Assembly: GCF_000472525.1 (NCBI RefSeq) | Contig: NZ_AWZT01000028.1 | Coordinates: 30,634 to 94,633, forward strand | Length of the DNA: 64,000 bases | Reading direction: 5' to 3' | Source of the DNA: Paraburkholderia dilworthii | GTDB lineage: Bacteria > Pseudomonadota > Gammaproteobacteria > Burkholderiales > Burkholderiaceae | Shown here: one piece after another, positions 25,858 to 35,030 of the stretch | Layout of the letters: each line of letters opens with the position of its first letter | Position numbering within the stretch: the first letter of the stretch is position 1 | Made by a program: the position numbers and the translations under genes | Notes under the pieces: model-generated | The model's input: the letters and a program-made list of their open reading frames with translations, nothing else | Told to the model about the DNA's origin: nothing | Database searches by the model: none

Positions 25858-27474
25858 CTAGTCGGGTATCGGCGCGAGCTGTTCGCGTAGAAGGCTTTTC
25901 TGCACCTTGCCGGTTGCGCCGAGAGGAATCGAATCGACGAAGACGACGTCGTCGGGTATCCACCATTTCGCGATCTTGCCGTCCATGAACGTCAACAGCG
26001 TTTCGCGGGACACGTGGGCACCAGCTTTCCGGACTATGACCAGCAGTGGCCGCTCGTCCCACTTCGGATGTTTGACGCCAATGCAGGCGGCCGTCGCAAC
26101 GGCTTCATGCGACATCGCCAGATTCTCGATGTCGATGGAACTGATCCATTCCCCACCGGACTTGATCACGTCTTTGCTTCGGTCCGTGATCTGCATAAAA
26201 CCTTGCGGGTCGATGCGGGCGACATCGCCAGTTGGAAACCAGCCGTCGATAAGCGGTGCCGTGCCTTCATGACGAAAGTAACCGGCCGCAACCCACGGGC
26301 CACGCACGAGCAGGTTCCCCGCACTCTCGCCGTCCCAAGCAAGCTCCCGGCCGTCATCCGTGACGAGCTTCATGTCAATACCAAATACCGCACGCCCCTG
26401 TTTGGCCTGAATCGCTTCGCGTTGCTGCGTGGGTTTCGTGCGTTGCGCACCGGTCAAACTGCATACCGTGCCGAGCGGACTCAGTTCAGTCATGCCCCAC
26501 GCGTGCAAAACCTCCACGTCATAGCGATTCTGGAACCGACGCAACATGGCCGGTGGACACGCCGCGCCGCCGACCACAGTGCGCCGCATGGTGGTGAATG
26601 TGAGGTCATGCTGATCAGCGCATGTCAGCAGGCTCTGCCATACAGTCGGCACACCCGCTGACAGCGTGACGCCTTCGGATTCAATCAGGTTGTAAAGCGA
26701 TTCGCCGTCGAGTGCAGGTCCAGGAAACACCAGCTTCGCGCCGACCATGCAAGCGATGTACGGCAAGCCCCATGCGTTCACATGAAACATCGGAACCACT
26801 GGCAGAATCACGTCGCCCGACGAGCAGTTGAGCGCATCGGGCAAAGCAGCCGCGTAGGTGTGCAGCACCGTCGAGCGCTGGCTGTAGACAACGCCCTTGG
26901 GCATGCCTGTGGTGCCGGACGTGTAGCACATCGACGCTGCCTGATTCTCGTCGAGCATGGGCCATGCAAAATCGCCAGGCTGCTCGTCGAGCAGGTCCTC
27001 GTAGCACTGCAGCTCCGCGATACTGGAGTCCGGCATGTGATCCCGGGTGGTCATCGCGACAAAGGTTTTCAACGTGGTGCTTCGTTTAGCGACTTCCTCC
27101 ACTAGCGGAAGAAAGGTCAGATCGAAGAACAGCACGCGATCTTCGGCGTGATCGGCGATGTAAAGCAACTGATCAGGATGCAAACGCGGATTCAATGTGT
27201 GGAGCACGGCGCCGGAACCGGACGCGGCGAAATACAGCTCCATATGCCGATGCCCGTTCCATGCGAGCGTAGCGACACGGTCGGGAGATCTGATGCCGAG
27301 CGCGGCAAGAGCGTTGGCAAGTTGTCTCGCACGCTGTGCCAGCTGTCGAAAGGTCATTCGGTGCACATCGCCTTCGACGCGTCGCGAGACGATCTCACGG
27401 TCGCCGTGATGGCGCTCCGCATGCACGAGCAACGAGGAAATGAGCAGTGGCATCTGCATCATCGAGCTATTCAT
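25858..27474 (-). CDS. Acyl-CoA synthetase / AMP-dependent CoA ligase
   Basis: A 538-residue adenylate-forming enzyme. The P-loop YTSGTTGMPKGV is at residues 184-195. Further on come the HAWGMTELSPLGT motif, the hinge and GWFPTGDVARIDPQGF region, and near the C terminus GATGKVQKSLLREQL with the catalytic Lys. It activates a carboxylic acid with ATP to the acyl-adenylate and then the CoA thioester. The closest general class is medium- or long-chain fatty acyl-CoA synthetases; the acid is unknown. The start MNSSMMQMPLLISSLLVHAERH fits the class. It lies 46 bases upstream of the porin gene in the same leftward block. Confidence 0.9.
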   Translation of the reverse strand: MNSSMMQMPLLISSLLVHAERHHGDREIVSRRVEGDVHRMTFRQLAQRARQLANALAALGIRSPDRVATLAWNGHRHMELYFAASGSGAVLHTLNPRLHPDQLLYIADHAEDRVLFFDLTFLPLVEEVAKRSTTLKTFVAMTTRDHMPDSSIAELQCYEDLLDEQPGDFAWPMLDENQAASMCYTSGTTGMPKGVVYSQRSTVLHTYAAALPDALNCSSGDVILPVVPMFHVNAWGLPYIACMVGAKLVFPGPALDGESLYNLIESEGVTLSAGVPTVWQSLLTCADQHDLTFTTMRRTVVGGAACPPAMLRRFQNRYDVEVLHAWGMTELSPLGTVCSLTGAQRTKPTQQREAIQAKQGRAVFGIDMKLVTDDGRELAWDGESAGNLLVRGPWVAAGYFRHEGTAPLIDGWFPTGDVARIDPQGFMQITDRSKDVIKSGGEWISSIDIENLAMSHEAVATAACIGVKHPKWDERPLLVIVRKAGAHVSRETLLTFMDGKIAKWWIPDDVVFVDSIPLGATGKVQKSLLREQLAPIPD

Positions 27475-27579
27475 TCCGTTTTCCCTGGACGAAGCGAGAG
27501 CAGCCGTTTCCCCGCACCCGGCAAGATCGCCTGGGCGCGTGAGATACCGCTGATAAAGGAAAATATGAAATCGAGCGTT

Positions 27580-28914
27580 CTACTGCCGGCGTTGCTGAAG
27601 AGCCGCGGCCGGGATGCCGGTGAGCAGCACAATCACGCCCACCAGTAGGATCACGCCGATTACGTCGAACGCAATGTAGAGACTTCCGGTGTGCATTTTT
27701 ATTGCGCCGACGGTGATCGGACTGACTACCGCGGCGATTGAGCCCAGGCTACTCACTAGCCCGATGCCACCTGCCGCTGCACGGCCGTTGAAGAATGCCG
27801 GCGGAATGGTCCAGAACACGGGCACTGCCGCCAGGCAAGCCGCCGCGCCGACAGTCATAAAAACAGTCGATAGCAACGCGTTCGCATATACGAGATGCAT
27901 CAGGAAAAAGGCGAATGCCGCAGTCGACATGGTTGCCGCGAGGTGCCAGCGGCGCTCCAGACGACGGTCCGAACTGCGTCCCAGCAAATACATGGCGACC
28001 GCGCCGAGTACATACGGTCCACTCGCAATCAAACCGATGCTGCGCACATCGGTGAATCCCGCGCCTTGAAGCATTGACGGCATCCAGTAGGCGACCGTGT
28101 TGGTCGCGCAATAAATCGCGAAAAATACAATGCCAGGAATGTAAGAACGGGGATCGCGGATGATGCTCCCGAACGTGCGCGCCGGCGCATTGTTCGATTC
28201 ACGGTCGAGTCGCAGATTGTCGGCGACAATCGCCTTCTGTTGATCGGTGAGCCATTTGACGTGCACGGGCTGATCGTCGAGCCAGTACCACGCGAATGCG
28301 CCGAGCAACACCGCAGGAATGCCTTCCAGGATGAACAGCGTTTGCCATCCCTTCATCGCATGCCAACCGTCGAGTTCAGTCATGATTGCGCCGGCTAGTG
28401 GCCCGCTTATCATTCCCGCGACAAAACCCGCCATGAAGAAAATCGACGTGATCCGCCCTCGTTTCCATGACGGAAACCAGTAGGTCATATAAAGAATGAC
28501 GCCGGGAAAGAAGCCTGCTTCCGCAATACCGAGGACAAATCGCGCGATGTAAAGCTGCACCGGTGTCAAGACCATGCCGGTGAGCATAGTGACGAGTCCC
28601 CACAGAATCATGATACGGGTCAGCGTGGCGCGTGCGCCGACACGCTGCATATACAGATTGCTCGGGATTTCGAAGAGAATGTAGCCGGCGAAGAACGCTG
28701 TGGCTCCGATGGCGTAGGCGGCATCGGTCAGACCGAGATCCTGCGCCATGCGCAGTTTGGCGAAAGAGATGTTGATCCGGTCGATCGCGTTGACTGCGTA
28801 GGCCAGAAACAGGAACGGCAGCAGCCGCCAGGCGATCTTGTGATATGTCTCCCGGACTTCGCGCGATGAACGCGACCCGCTGATCGCCTCAGCCTGTAAA
28901 GCGGCATGACTCAT
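27580..28914 (-). CDS. MFS transporter, anion:cation symporter (ACS) type
   Basis: A 444-residue twelve-helix carrier with the ACS-family patterns: LPFLFLAYAVNAIDRINISFAK in helix 1, FEIPSNLYMQRVGAR in the helix 2-3 loop and ARFVLGIAEAGFFPGVILY near helix 4. ACS members bring in organic anions such as phthalate, tartrate or hexuronates with protons. The start at 28914 (MSHAALQAEA) has GGAGA 5 bases before it; 30 further open codons upstream are rejected. Its place between the decarboxylase-like and ligase genes suggests it imports the substrate of this pathway. Confidence 0.9.
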   Translation of the reverse strand: MSHAALQAEAISGSRSSREVRETYHKIAWRLLPFLFLAYAVNAIDRINISFAKLRMAQDLGLTDAAYAIGATAFFAGYILFEIPSNLYMQRVGARATLTRIMILWGLVTMLTGMVLTPVQLYIARFVLGIAEAGFFPGVILYMTYWFPSWKRGRITSIFFMAGFVAGMISGPLAGAIMTELDGWHAMKGWQTLFILEGIPAVLLGAFAWYWLDDQPVHVKWLTDQQKAIVADNLRLDRESNNAPARTFGSIIRDPRSYIPGIVFFAIYCATNTVAYWMPSMLQGAGFTDVRSIGLIASGPYVLGAVAMYLLGRSSDRRLERRWHLAATMSTAAFAFFLMHLVYANALLSTVFMTVGAAACLAAVPVFWTIPPAFFNGRAAAGGIGLVSSLGSIAAVVSPITVGAIKMHTGSLYIAFDVIGVILLVGVIVLLTGIPAAALQQRRQ

Positions 28915-29024
28915 GGTGTCTCCATCTGCTACATTCAGTGCGACGGCGCAGAGTCGCCGTCGCATGGTGAAGGCTCCGCACGCATGCCTTATGCGACGCG
29001 TCACGCGGAAGGCACGGCCCTGCC

Positions 29025-29825
29025 TTAAACCGTATTACGCCGGGCACGGTCCTGCTCCGCGCATTCGGCCTCCAGCAAAGGCACGGCGAGCTCGCATGCC
29101 TCGATGCCTTGCAGGCTGACTATTTTCAGCACTTCCAGAATCTGCTCACGCGTCGCACCGAGTTCGAGCGCCGCCTTGATGTGACGCCGCGTGCCGTGCG
29201 CGTACATATGCGTGATTGCGGCGTCGCCCGCGATGCAAAGGAACTCGATCCACAACGGTGGCAGAACGTTGTCGCGCCACAGACCCAGACCCATCGCGAG
29301 AAATTTCTCGAGATATTGCGGGTCCCACCGATAGATCGTCTCCCACAGCGGATTGAACATCCCACTCGCGCGCACATGATCACAAACTGGCGTCGACGTG
29401 GCAGGCGCTGGTTCGTCCGACAGCCCCGCACTCGCGAGTTCTTCGGAAAGAATCGGTACACCGAGCGCGCATGCGTGAATACCGACTACGCTCGCAAGCT
29501 TGAACACCTCGAGAATCTGCGCTCGCGTGACACCCAGTCGCAATGCGTCGCGAACATGACGACGCACGCCAGGGCCATACATATGCGTGGCCGTCACGTC
29601 GATGTTCAACCGGATCAGCGCCACGAGGCGCGGATCGAGCACGTCGCTGGTGTGGGCGCTCTGGCTGAGCTTCATGAACGACTCGGTCCACTCAGGATCC
29701 CATTCGGCGAGCGGATCGAGCGTGGGGGCAACGAGACCTGCGGCGCGCATCGTGTCGTAGTTCGGTGTGGGCTGTCGATCGCTCATGCTTGTCGTCATGT
29801 CCGGTTGGGATAATTTCGTACTCAT
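29025..29825 (-). CDS. Carboxymuconolactone decarboxylase-family protein, two tandem domains
   Basis: A 266-residue protein with two AhpD/CMD-like helical units. Unit one (about 45-125) has LIRLNIDVTATHMYGPGVRRH and ALRLGVTRAQILEVFKLAS; unit two (about 165-255) repeats this as FLCIAGDAAITHMYAHGTRRH and ALELGATREQILEVLKIVS. The repeated THMYGxGxRRH replaces the CxxC of peroxidase-type AhpD proteins, so a redox role is unlikely. A hydrolytic or decarboxylating step on a lactone-like intermediate is possible but unproven. Its ATG overlaps the SDR stop (ATGA), so the two are translationally coupled. Confidence 0.85.
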   Translation of the reverse strand: MSTKLSQPDMTTSMSDRQPTPNYDTMRAAGLVAPTLDPLAEWDPEWTESFMKLSQSAHTSDVLDPRLVALIRLNIDVTATHMYGPGVRRHVRDALRLGVTRAQILEVFKLASVVGIHACALGVPILSEELASAGLSDEPAPATSTPVCDHVRASGMFNPLWETIYRWDPQYLEKFLAMGLGLWRDNVLPPLWIEFLCIAGDAAITHMYAHGTRRHIKAALELGATREQILEVLKIVSLQGIEACELAVPLLEAECAEQDRARRNTV

Positions 29826-30643
29826 ATCACCGCGCCTCCGTTCGGGCTGATAACCTGGCCAACGAGATAGTGATTACCCGCAAGATAGACCACTGTCGAC
29901 GCATATTCTTCTACGGTGCCAAAACGCCCTAACGGACAGCTTTGCCACAACCGGTTGCGGGCGTCTTCGCCGATCTTATCGAGATAGTCGTTGAATGCCG
30001 GCGTGGCGACGCCGCCCGGCGCCATCGCGTTCACAAAGATATTGGCGCCGGCCACTTCGAAGGCAACCGACTTCGTGAAGGCGATGACCGCGCCCTTCGT
30101 GGCACAGTAGTGCGGGCTGTGCGCGCTTTTGGTCGAAAGTCCGGCAATCGAGGCAATGTTGATGATCTTCCCGTCGAGCTGAGGTTCCATCAGTTTCAAC
30201 GCCTCACGCGTGCAATAAAACACACCGTGGACGTTGACGCCCCAGTAGCGATGCCATTCTTCGTCGCTGATTTCGCTGGTGAATTTCAGCGACTGACGTG
30301 GCATGGGCGTTTGCATATACGCGTACAGCTTATTGCGTCGTTCGGTGTCGATAGGACGATTAGGCGTCAGCGCGGCGTTGTTAACTAGGACATGCAACGT
30401 GCCGAAGCGCTCTGTGATCTGCGCAAACATATGCCTGACCTCTTCGCTCGACGACACGTCGCACCGGAGTGCAAGACATTCGGCGCCGCGTGCTTCGACA
30501 GCGGCGCGGGCCACCGCCAGCGCGTTTTCGTCGACGTCGCATATGACGACGCTGGCGCCCTCGGCGGCAAGAGCGTCCGCGCATGCCAGACCGAGTCCTG
30601 GGCCCACGCCAGTGACCAGCGCAATCCTGTTACGTAGTGTCAT
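29822..30643 (-). CDS. Short-chain dehydrogenase/reductase
   Basis: A 273-residue classical SDR. TGVGPGLG (11-18) is the cofactor loop; Asp36 in ICDVDE indicates NAD(H) preference. NNAA lies at 88-91, catalytic Ser is near 165 and Tyr179-x3-Lys183 sits in YCATK. An insert of about 15 residues around 97-120 is longer than usual. The start at 30643 has GGAAAG about 5 bases upstream; an open extension of 15 codons is less likely. In context it probably oxidises a hydroxyacyl intermediate to the keto form that the preceding BKACE enzyme cleaves. Confidence 0.9.
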   Translation of the reverse strand: MTLRNRIALVTGVGPGLGLACADALAAEGASVVICDVDENALAVARAAVEARGAECLALRCDVSSSEEVRHMFAQITERFGTLHVLVNNAALTPNRPIDTERRNKLYAYMQTPMPRQSLKFTSEISDEEWHRYWGVNVHGVFYCTREALKLMEPQLDGKIINIASIAGLSTKSAHSPHYCATKGAVIAFTKSVAFEVAGANIFVNAMAPGGVATPAFNDYLDKIGEDARNRLWQSCPLGRFGTVEEYASTVVYLAGNHYLVGQVISPNGGAVI

Positions 30644-30684
30644 GCTCTTTCCAGTCTGAAGGTGGAGAGATGTGCGCCGTGGAT

Positions 30685-31740
30685 TCACGCGCGGCCCGGT
30701 ACCGTGAAGCCGCGCTGAGTAGATTTGCGATTCGGCGCCATGCCGAGGGCGGCGATCGTTTCGTCGGCGCTGCGGTACTGCTCGCCGATCTGATAGATGC
30801 GCTTTGCGTCTTCGCCCGTTGCGATGTCGCGGCCGAGCTCGCGGGCAATGCGTACGCTCTGCTCGATCTGCTGCACCGACGTCATGCGCTCGCCCTTGCG
30901 GCCCCAGAGGTTGTCCTCGATTCCCACGCGCACATGCAGTCCCATCGCGATGGCCATCGCGTTCATCGGCAACACGGCGCGCATTGCGCTTTCAATCGTC
31001 AGAATCGCTCCATCGGGCGTGCGTCGAACGAATTCGATCAGGTCGGCTGGATGCAGGCCCGCCGCGCCGCCGCCGATCGCGACATAGTTGAGCACCAAGG
31101 GACCGGTGTAGAGGCCGCGGCGGATCAGCCGCTCGACGCTCTCGAGCTGGTGCACGTGGCCCAGCATGAAATGAGGCTGAATGCCGGCCGCCTGCAGGCG
31201 GCGCAGGTGCTCGATAAAGAATGACGGCTTCGCATCGACGACCATTTCCGAATAGGCGTTGAAATATTCAGGCTTCTCGAGAATGGTGCCCATCACGTCG
31301 TCCGGCGTGAGCAACTCGCAGATGTTCATCTGGCTGGAGTTAATCGCGATCGTGACCTGGTCGGGTTTCGGATCGAGTTCCGCGAGCATGTGCCGCGTGT
31401 CGTAATCGAGCCACCGGGCTTCCTGGCCCTCGCATTCCGGTGCGAAAGAAATCGAGCCGCCCACCTGCAGGACCATATCGGGCACCGCTTCGCGCAGCCG
31501 GGCGAGACTCTCGTTGAACTTGGACAGGCGCTTGGAGCCCTTCCCGTCTTCCTCGCGCACATGCACGTGCAGCACCGTAGCGCCGGCGTTGTAGCAGTCC
31601 ACTGCCTTCTGGATCTGTTCGTCCATCGTGATCGGGATGTCGTCTGAGTCGCTCGGAACCCACTGCGGGCCAAACGGCGCGACCTGGATCACGAGTTTTT
31701 CCTGAACTTCGGGGAAGAGGCTATCGTCGAGAAAATTCAT
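30685..31740 (-). CDS. BKACE-family beta-keto acid cleavage enzyme (DUF849)
   Basis: A 351-residue TIM-barrel protein of the family of 3-keto-5-aminohexanoate cleavage enzyme. Its members use a zinc ion to condense a beta-keto acid with acetyl-CoA and release acetoacetyl-CoA plus a new acid. The zinc site begins with HVHVRE (His58, His60), and the conserved late motif GLHVRVGIEDNLWG carries the Glu ligand. It is longer than the usual 270-310 residues and starts with an unusual first strand, LVIQVAPFGPQW, so it belongs to a divergent subgroup with unknown substrate. The ATG at 31740 has GGAG 7 bases upstream. A direct-repeat operator lies about 90-120 bases before it. Confidence 0.85.
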   Translation of the reverse strand: MNFLDDSLFPEVQEKLVIQVAPFGPQWVPSDSDDIPITMDEQIQKAVDCYNAGATVLHVHVREEDGKGSKRLSKFNESLARLREAVPDMVLQVGGSISFAPECEGQEARWLDYDTRHMLAELDPKPDQVTIAINSSQMNICELLTPDDVMGTILEKPEYFNAYSEMVVDAKPSFFIEHLRRLQAAGIQPHFMLGHVHQLESVERLIRRGLYTGPLVLNYVAIGGGAAGLHPADLIEFVRRTPDGAILTIESAMRAVLPMNAMAIAMGLHVRVGIEDNLWGRKGERMTSVQQIEQSVRIARELGRDIATGEDAKRIYQIGEQYRSADETIAALGMAPNRKSTQRGFTVPGRA

Positions 31741-31823
31741 TGGGCGTCTCCAAACTGGGATTGGTGGCCGGTTGCGCTAACGCGATCCGTTGATTGGAAC
31801 TGTAGGGAAAGTGAGGGAACCGC

Positions 31824-31861
31824 TTTTATCATTTTGTCACTCGGTTTTATCACACTGTCAC
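31824..31861. promoter_or_regulatory. Direct repeat, two 17-bp half-sites with 21-bp period (AraC-type site)
   Basis: TTTTATCATTTTGTCAC at 31824-31840 and TTTTATCACACTGTCAC at 31845-31861 agree at 14 of 17 positions and start 21 bp apart, two helical turns. This is the geometry bound by AraC/XylS activators. It lies upstream of the leftward BKACE gene in the 320-base gap 31741-32060, which otherwise shows no gene. Confidence 0.6.
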
Positions 31862-32060
31862 ATGCAACATTGGGATAAACCCTTTCGATGCGCACCACGC
31901 GTGCAACAGTGCCGCTGAGCGCGTCGACAATGCGCTCGGGCGGCCTTTGGCGGTGAAGACGGAGGGGGAAACAGCGATGGGGGACTTGAGAAGTTACTTC
32001 GAACCCGTCGCGACGGACGGGTTCGTCGGCACCGTTGCAATGCCGTTGCTCAGGGCGCGT

Positions 32061-33269
32061 TCAGATCACGCCGTTAGCCTTCAGAAGCGAGAGACGGTCA
32101 GCGGATACATTGAGTAGCGTGCTCAAAACGTCCGACGTACCCTCGCCAAGCGTTGGCGGAATGGCGCGGACCGGCAACCGTTCGCCGTCGAAGCGGTAGG
32201 GTGGCGCAAACACATCTACCTTGCCGCCCACCGGATGCGGATGGGACGTCACAAGCCCGGCGTCGCGGGTACGTGTCGACGTCAGCGCTTCATGAAGACC
32301 CAATACTTCGCCGCATGGAATGTTCGAACGAGCCAGCGACTCAAGCAGTCCATCACGCCTGCGTTTGGCGAGTTCGCGATGAATTTCCGGCAGGAGCATT
32401 GCGCGATTTTTCGACCGGTTCAGATTCGTCAGGAAGCGCGGGTCGGTCGCGAGATCAGGCCGCTCGATCACGTCCCGACAGAAGCGTACGAACTGCGCGT
32501 TATTGCCGACGGTCACCACGAGTGGGCCGTCGGCTGCATCGAAGACGCCGTACGGCACGATCGAAGGATGCGCATTGCCATAGCGGGGCGGATCTTCGCC
32601 CATTAGCAAGGCTTCGAGCCCGTAGTACGCGGTGATCATCAGGCCGCAGTCGTACAAAGCCATCTCGATCGAGCGGCCTTGCCCGGTGCGCTGGCGCTGG
32701 TAGAGCGCCGCCAGAATCGCCTGCGCTGAATACATGCCGGTGAACAGATCGACGACAGCCACGCCGAATTTCAACGGAGACTGGCCGGCTTCGCCGTTGA
32801 TACCCATCAGCCCGGCTTCGCCCTGGACGACGAGATCGTAGCCCGGACGCGTCGCTTCCGGGCCGGTGTGGTCATAACCCGAGATCGAGCAGTAAATCAG
32901 ATCTTCGCGGTCCTTACGCAAATCGTCATAGCCTAGGCCAAGCTTCGCCGCGTCACCCACTTTGAAGTTCTGGATGACGATATCGCTCTTGCGCACGAGC
33001 GCGCGCGCAAGCTCGACGCCTTCCGGCGACTGCAGATTCAGGGTGACCGAGCGCTTGTTCCGGTTGACGCTGTTGAAATAGGCAGTCTCCGTGGCGCCTA
33101 CGCGCATGCCCCAGTCGCGGGTGTCATCGCCTCGCTCGGGGTGCTCGACCTTGATGACTTCAGCGCCAAGATCGGCGAGGACCATAGCGCACCAGGGTCC
33201 GGCGAGAATGCGCGAAAAGTCCAGTACGCGGACGCCGGCAAGCGGCAAGGCGAGGTTGTCAGTCTGCAT
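32061..33269 (-). CDS. CaiB/BaiF (class III) CoA-transferase
   Basis: A 402-residue protein of the formyl-CoA transferase superfamily, of standard length. GVRVLDFSRILAGPWCAMVLADLGAEVIKVE opens the first Rossmann part. Asp174 in VAVVDLFTG is the catalytic aspartate that forms the acyl anhydride with substrate, and RSVTLNL and NFKVGDAAKLGL are typical. It moves CoA between two carboxylic acids. The start MQTDNLALPL at 33269 has a GAGA site just upstream; a 23-codon extension is open but unlikely. It is the first gene of the leftward catabolic block, 320 bases before BKACE, with a palindromic operator candidate about 180 bases upstream. Confidence 0.9.
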   Translation of the reverse strand: MQTDNLALPLAGVRVLDFSRILAGPWCAMVLADLGAEVIKVEHPERGDDTRDWGMRVGATETAYFNSVNRNKRSVTLNLQSPEGVELARALVRKSDIVIQNFKVGDAAKLGLGYDDLRKDREDLIYCSISGYDHTGPEATRPGYDLVVQGEAGLMGINGEAGQSPLKFGVAVVDLFTGMYSAQAILAALYQRQRTGQGRSIEMALYDCGLMITAYYGLEALLMGEDPPRYGNAHPSIVPYGVFDAADGPLVVTVGNNAQFVRFCRDVIERPDLATDPRFLTNLNRSKNRAMLLPEIHRELAKRRRDGLLESLARSNIPCGEVLGLHEALTSTRTRDAGLVTSHPHPVGGKVDVFAPPYRFDGERLPVRAIPPTLGEGTSDVLSTLLNVSADRLSLLKANGVI

Positions 33270-33443
33270 GATGTCTCTAGTTTTTGTCTCGACCCGCTCG
33301 AGGGGCCATTTGATGAGGAATCGAGGCAGCGAGAGCATTACGCCCCTCGAATTATGGCCGCCTCTTTAAGCAGGCCGTCGGTTCCGGAGGATCTGTCGGC
33401 AGATTGTGCGGTGAACAATGACCGTAGACAATCCCGTGTGCAA

Positions 33444-33475
33444 TTGACAGACTGTCAAATTTTATTTGACAGTCT
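33444..33475. promoter_or_regulatory. Nested palindrome, candidate operator upstream of the CoA-transferase
   Basis: TTGACAGACTGTCAA (33444-33458) is a perfect palindrome. AGACTGTCAAA (33449-33459) also forms a perfect 11-bp inverted repeat with TTTGACAGTCT (33465-33475) across TTTTA. Three TTGACAG half-sites are thus packed into 32 bp, as expected for a dimeric regulator binding cooperatively. Confidence 0.6.
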
Positions 33476-33836
33476 GGGCTGTCGGCCGGAACCGGAGCGA
33501 TTAGGAACCAACTCGTGACGTGCCTTTTTCGAAAAAATTCTTCACCTGATTTTTTCCCCTGTGGTGCGCTTCTCTGGTTACTTCGCCTGATCCCGCACTG
33601 GTGATCCGCTATCTGATGATCGAGCAGCCGCATTGACCGACGCTAGTCCTCCTGCTTGGCGCTCAGATGCACGTGCGGTTGCTGCCCGCGTTCAGCGCGA
33701 CGGGCCGCGCCGTGCGCGCGAACTTCCAATGCAAATGTCGAACCCGTCATGCGGTAACACTCGCACGCTCACCCGGCCATTGGCGTGGATTCGCGTGAAT
33801 TCGCAGCGCCGTCTCCCGGCAGTCAACACATGGGCG
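33476..33836. other. Intergenic region, nothing recognised
   Basis: Between the operator and the end of the diguanylate cyclase gene I see no gene. An open frame on the plus strand beginning at 33633 runs antisense through the cyclase and has shadow-frame composition. Confidence 0.4.
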
Positions 33837-35030
33837 TTAATACACCGAACGTGCGATGTCGTTCGCGGCATGGCGCACGCGTTCGGTCCGCGCCAGTTCG
33901 ATCCGGCATTTGCCGGCCCGTTTCGCGCGATAGAGCGTTGCGTCGGCGGCGGCCAGCGCGTCGCTCAAACTCTCCGCCTGCGCGCATTCGCTGATGCCGG
34001 CACTGAACGCATAGGCCAGCTTGCCATTCGCACCCGGCGGCGGGCAACTGACCGCGGCGAGCATGCTGCCGACCCGTTGAGCCGCTTCCGCCATCGACGT
34101 ATGCGGGAAAAGTATCGCGAACTCTTCGCCGCCCAGTCGACCGAACACGTCACCGGCACGCATGTGCCGATGCACTTCGGCGCCGAAGTCGGCGAGAACG
34201 CGGTCGCCTGCGGCATGTCCGTGTCGATCGTTGATCGTCTTGAAATCGTCGATGTCGATAATCGCAACGCACAGTTCAGTGTGCGCGGCACGTGCCGTGT
34301 GCGAAAGCGTTGCGCCGCGAGTCATGAACGCGCGGCGCACCAGCGCGCCGGTCAGGTCGTCGAATGTGGCGAGGTGCTCGACCTGCTGCATCAGCCGGTC
34401 GTTGGCCAGCATCACGAGCCCGATCGAGAGGATCGGCAACGAGAGAATGCTGACGCCGAGAAAGGCGAAGTCCGGAGCGATGTGCTTCGGCCACTCCATC
34501 GAGGGATCGGCGAAAAAAGCGTTGAGAACACCCCGCGCCAAATATACGATGCCGCCGACAAGCGCTGCGCACAGCACGAGCCAGTGACCGTATTGCGGCC
34601 GCCCGCGCACACGCGCGCGCCAGATCGTCCACCCTACGGCGATGCGCGCATACGCAAGCGCGAACGACATAGCCGCGGCTCTGGCGCTGATCGTCGGCGA
34701 GACCCACGTCCAGTAGACGAGGGCACACGCGAACATGCCCAACGCGAGATGCTCGCCAGTTCGATACGGCGGCTCGCCGACGAATGCGCGGCAGCCTTGC
34801 AGCATGAGCAGTGCGCCGGCAAGCACGAGCATGCACGAAGCAAGCATCACGGTCGCCGAAGGACGAGCGTGCACGACAAACAGCACGCCGGATGCGGTGG
34901 CGAACAGGCAATGCGCGGCAAGCCAGCGACGCAATCCGGCTACCTTACGCCGTGCAAGGTAGCCCAGCACAGCCGCGCTCGAAAGACACGAGACGAATAC
35001 GGTGGCGAGCAGCGCAAGGGAATTGGACAT
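33837..35030 (-). CDS. Membrane-bound diguanylate cyclase (GGDEF)
   Basis: A 397-residue protein with six or seven N-terminal membrane helices (about 1-207) and a GGDEF domain (about 215-375). The active-site motif is GGEEF (300-304), and DDLTGALVRR, IDIDDFKTIND and GHAAGDRVL are the standard nucleotide- and metal-binding motifs, so the enzyme should make c-di-GMP from two GTP. RAGD (Arg291-Asp294) stands exactly five residues before GGEEF as the RxxD inhibitory site. No EAL domain is present. It is a single gene; its product could feed the c-di-GMP receptor PelD encoded in the same window. Confidence 0.92.
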   Translation of the reverse strand: MSNSLALLATVFVSCLSSAAVLGYLARRKVAGLRRWLAAHCLFATASGVLFVVHARPSATVMLASCMLVLAGALLMLQGCRAFVGEPPYRTGEHLALGMFACALVYWTWVSPTISARAAAMSFALAYARIAVGWTIWRARVRGRPQYGHWLVLCAALVGGIVYLARGVLNAFFADPSMEWPKHIAPDFAFLGVSILSLPILSIGLVMLANDRLMQQVEHLATFDDLTGALVRRAFMTRGATLSHTARAAHTELCVAIIDIDDFKTINDRHGHAAGDRVLADFGAEVHRHMRAGDVFGRLGGEEFAILFPHTSMAEAAQRVGSMLAAVSCPPPGANGKLAYAFSAGISECAQAESLSDALAAADATLYRAKRAGKCRIELARTERVRHAANDIARSVY

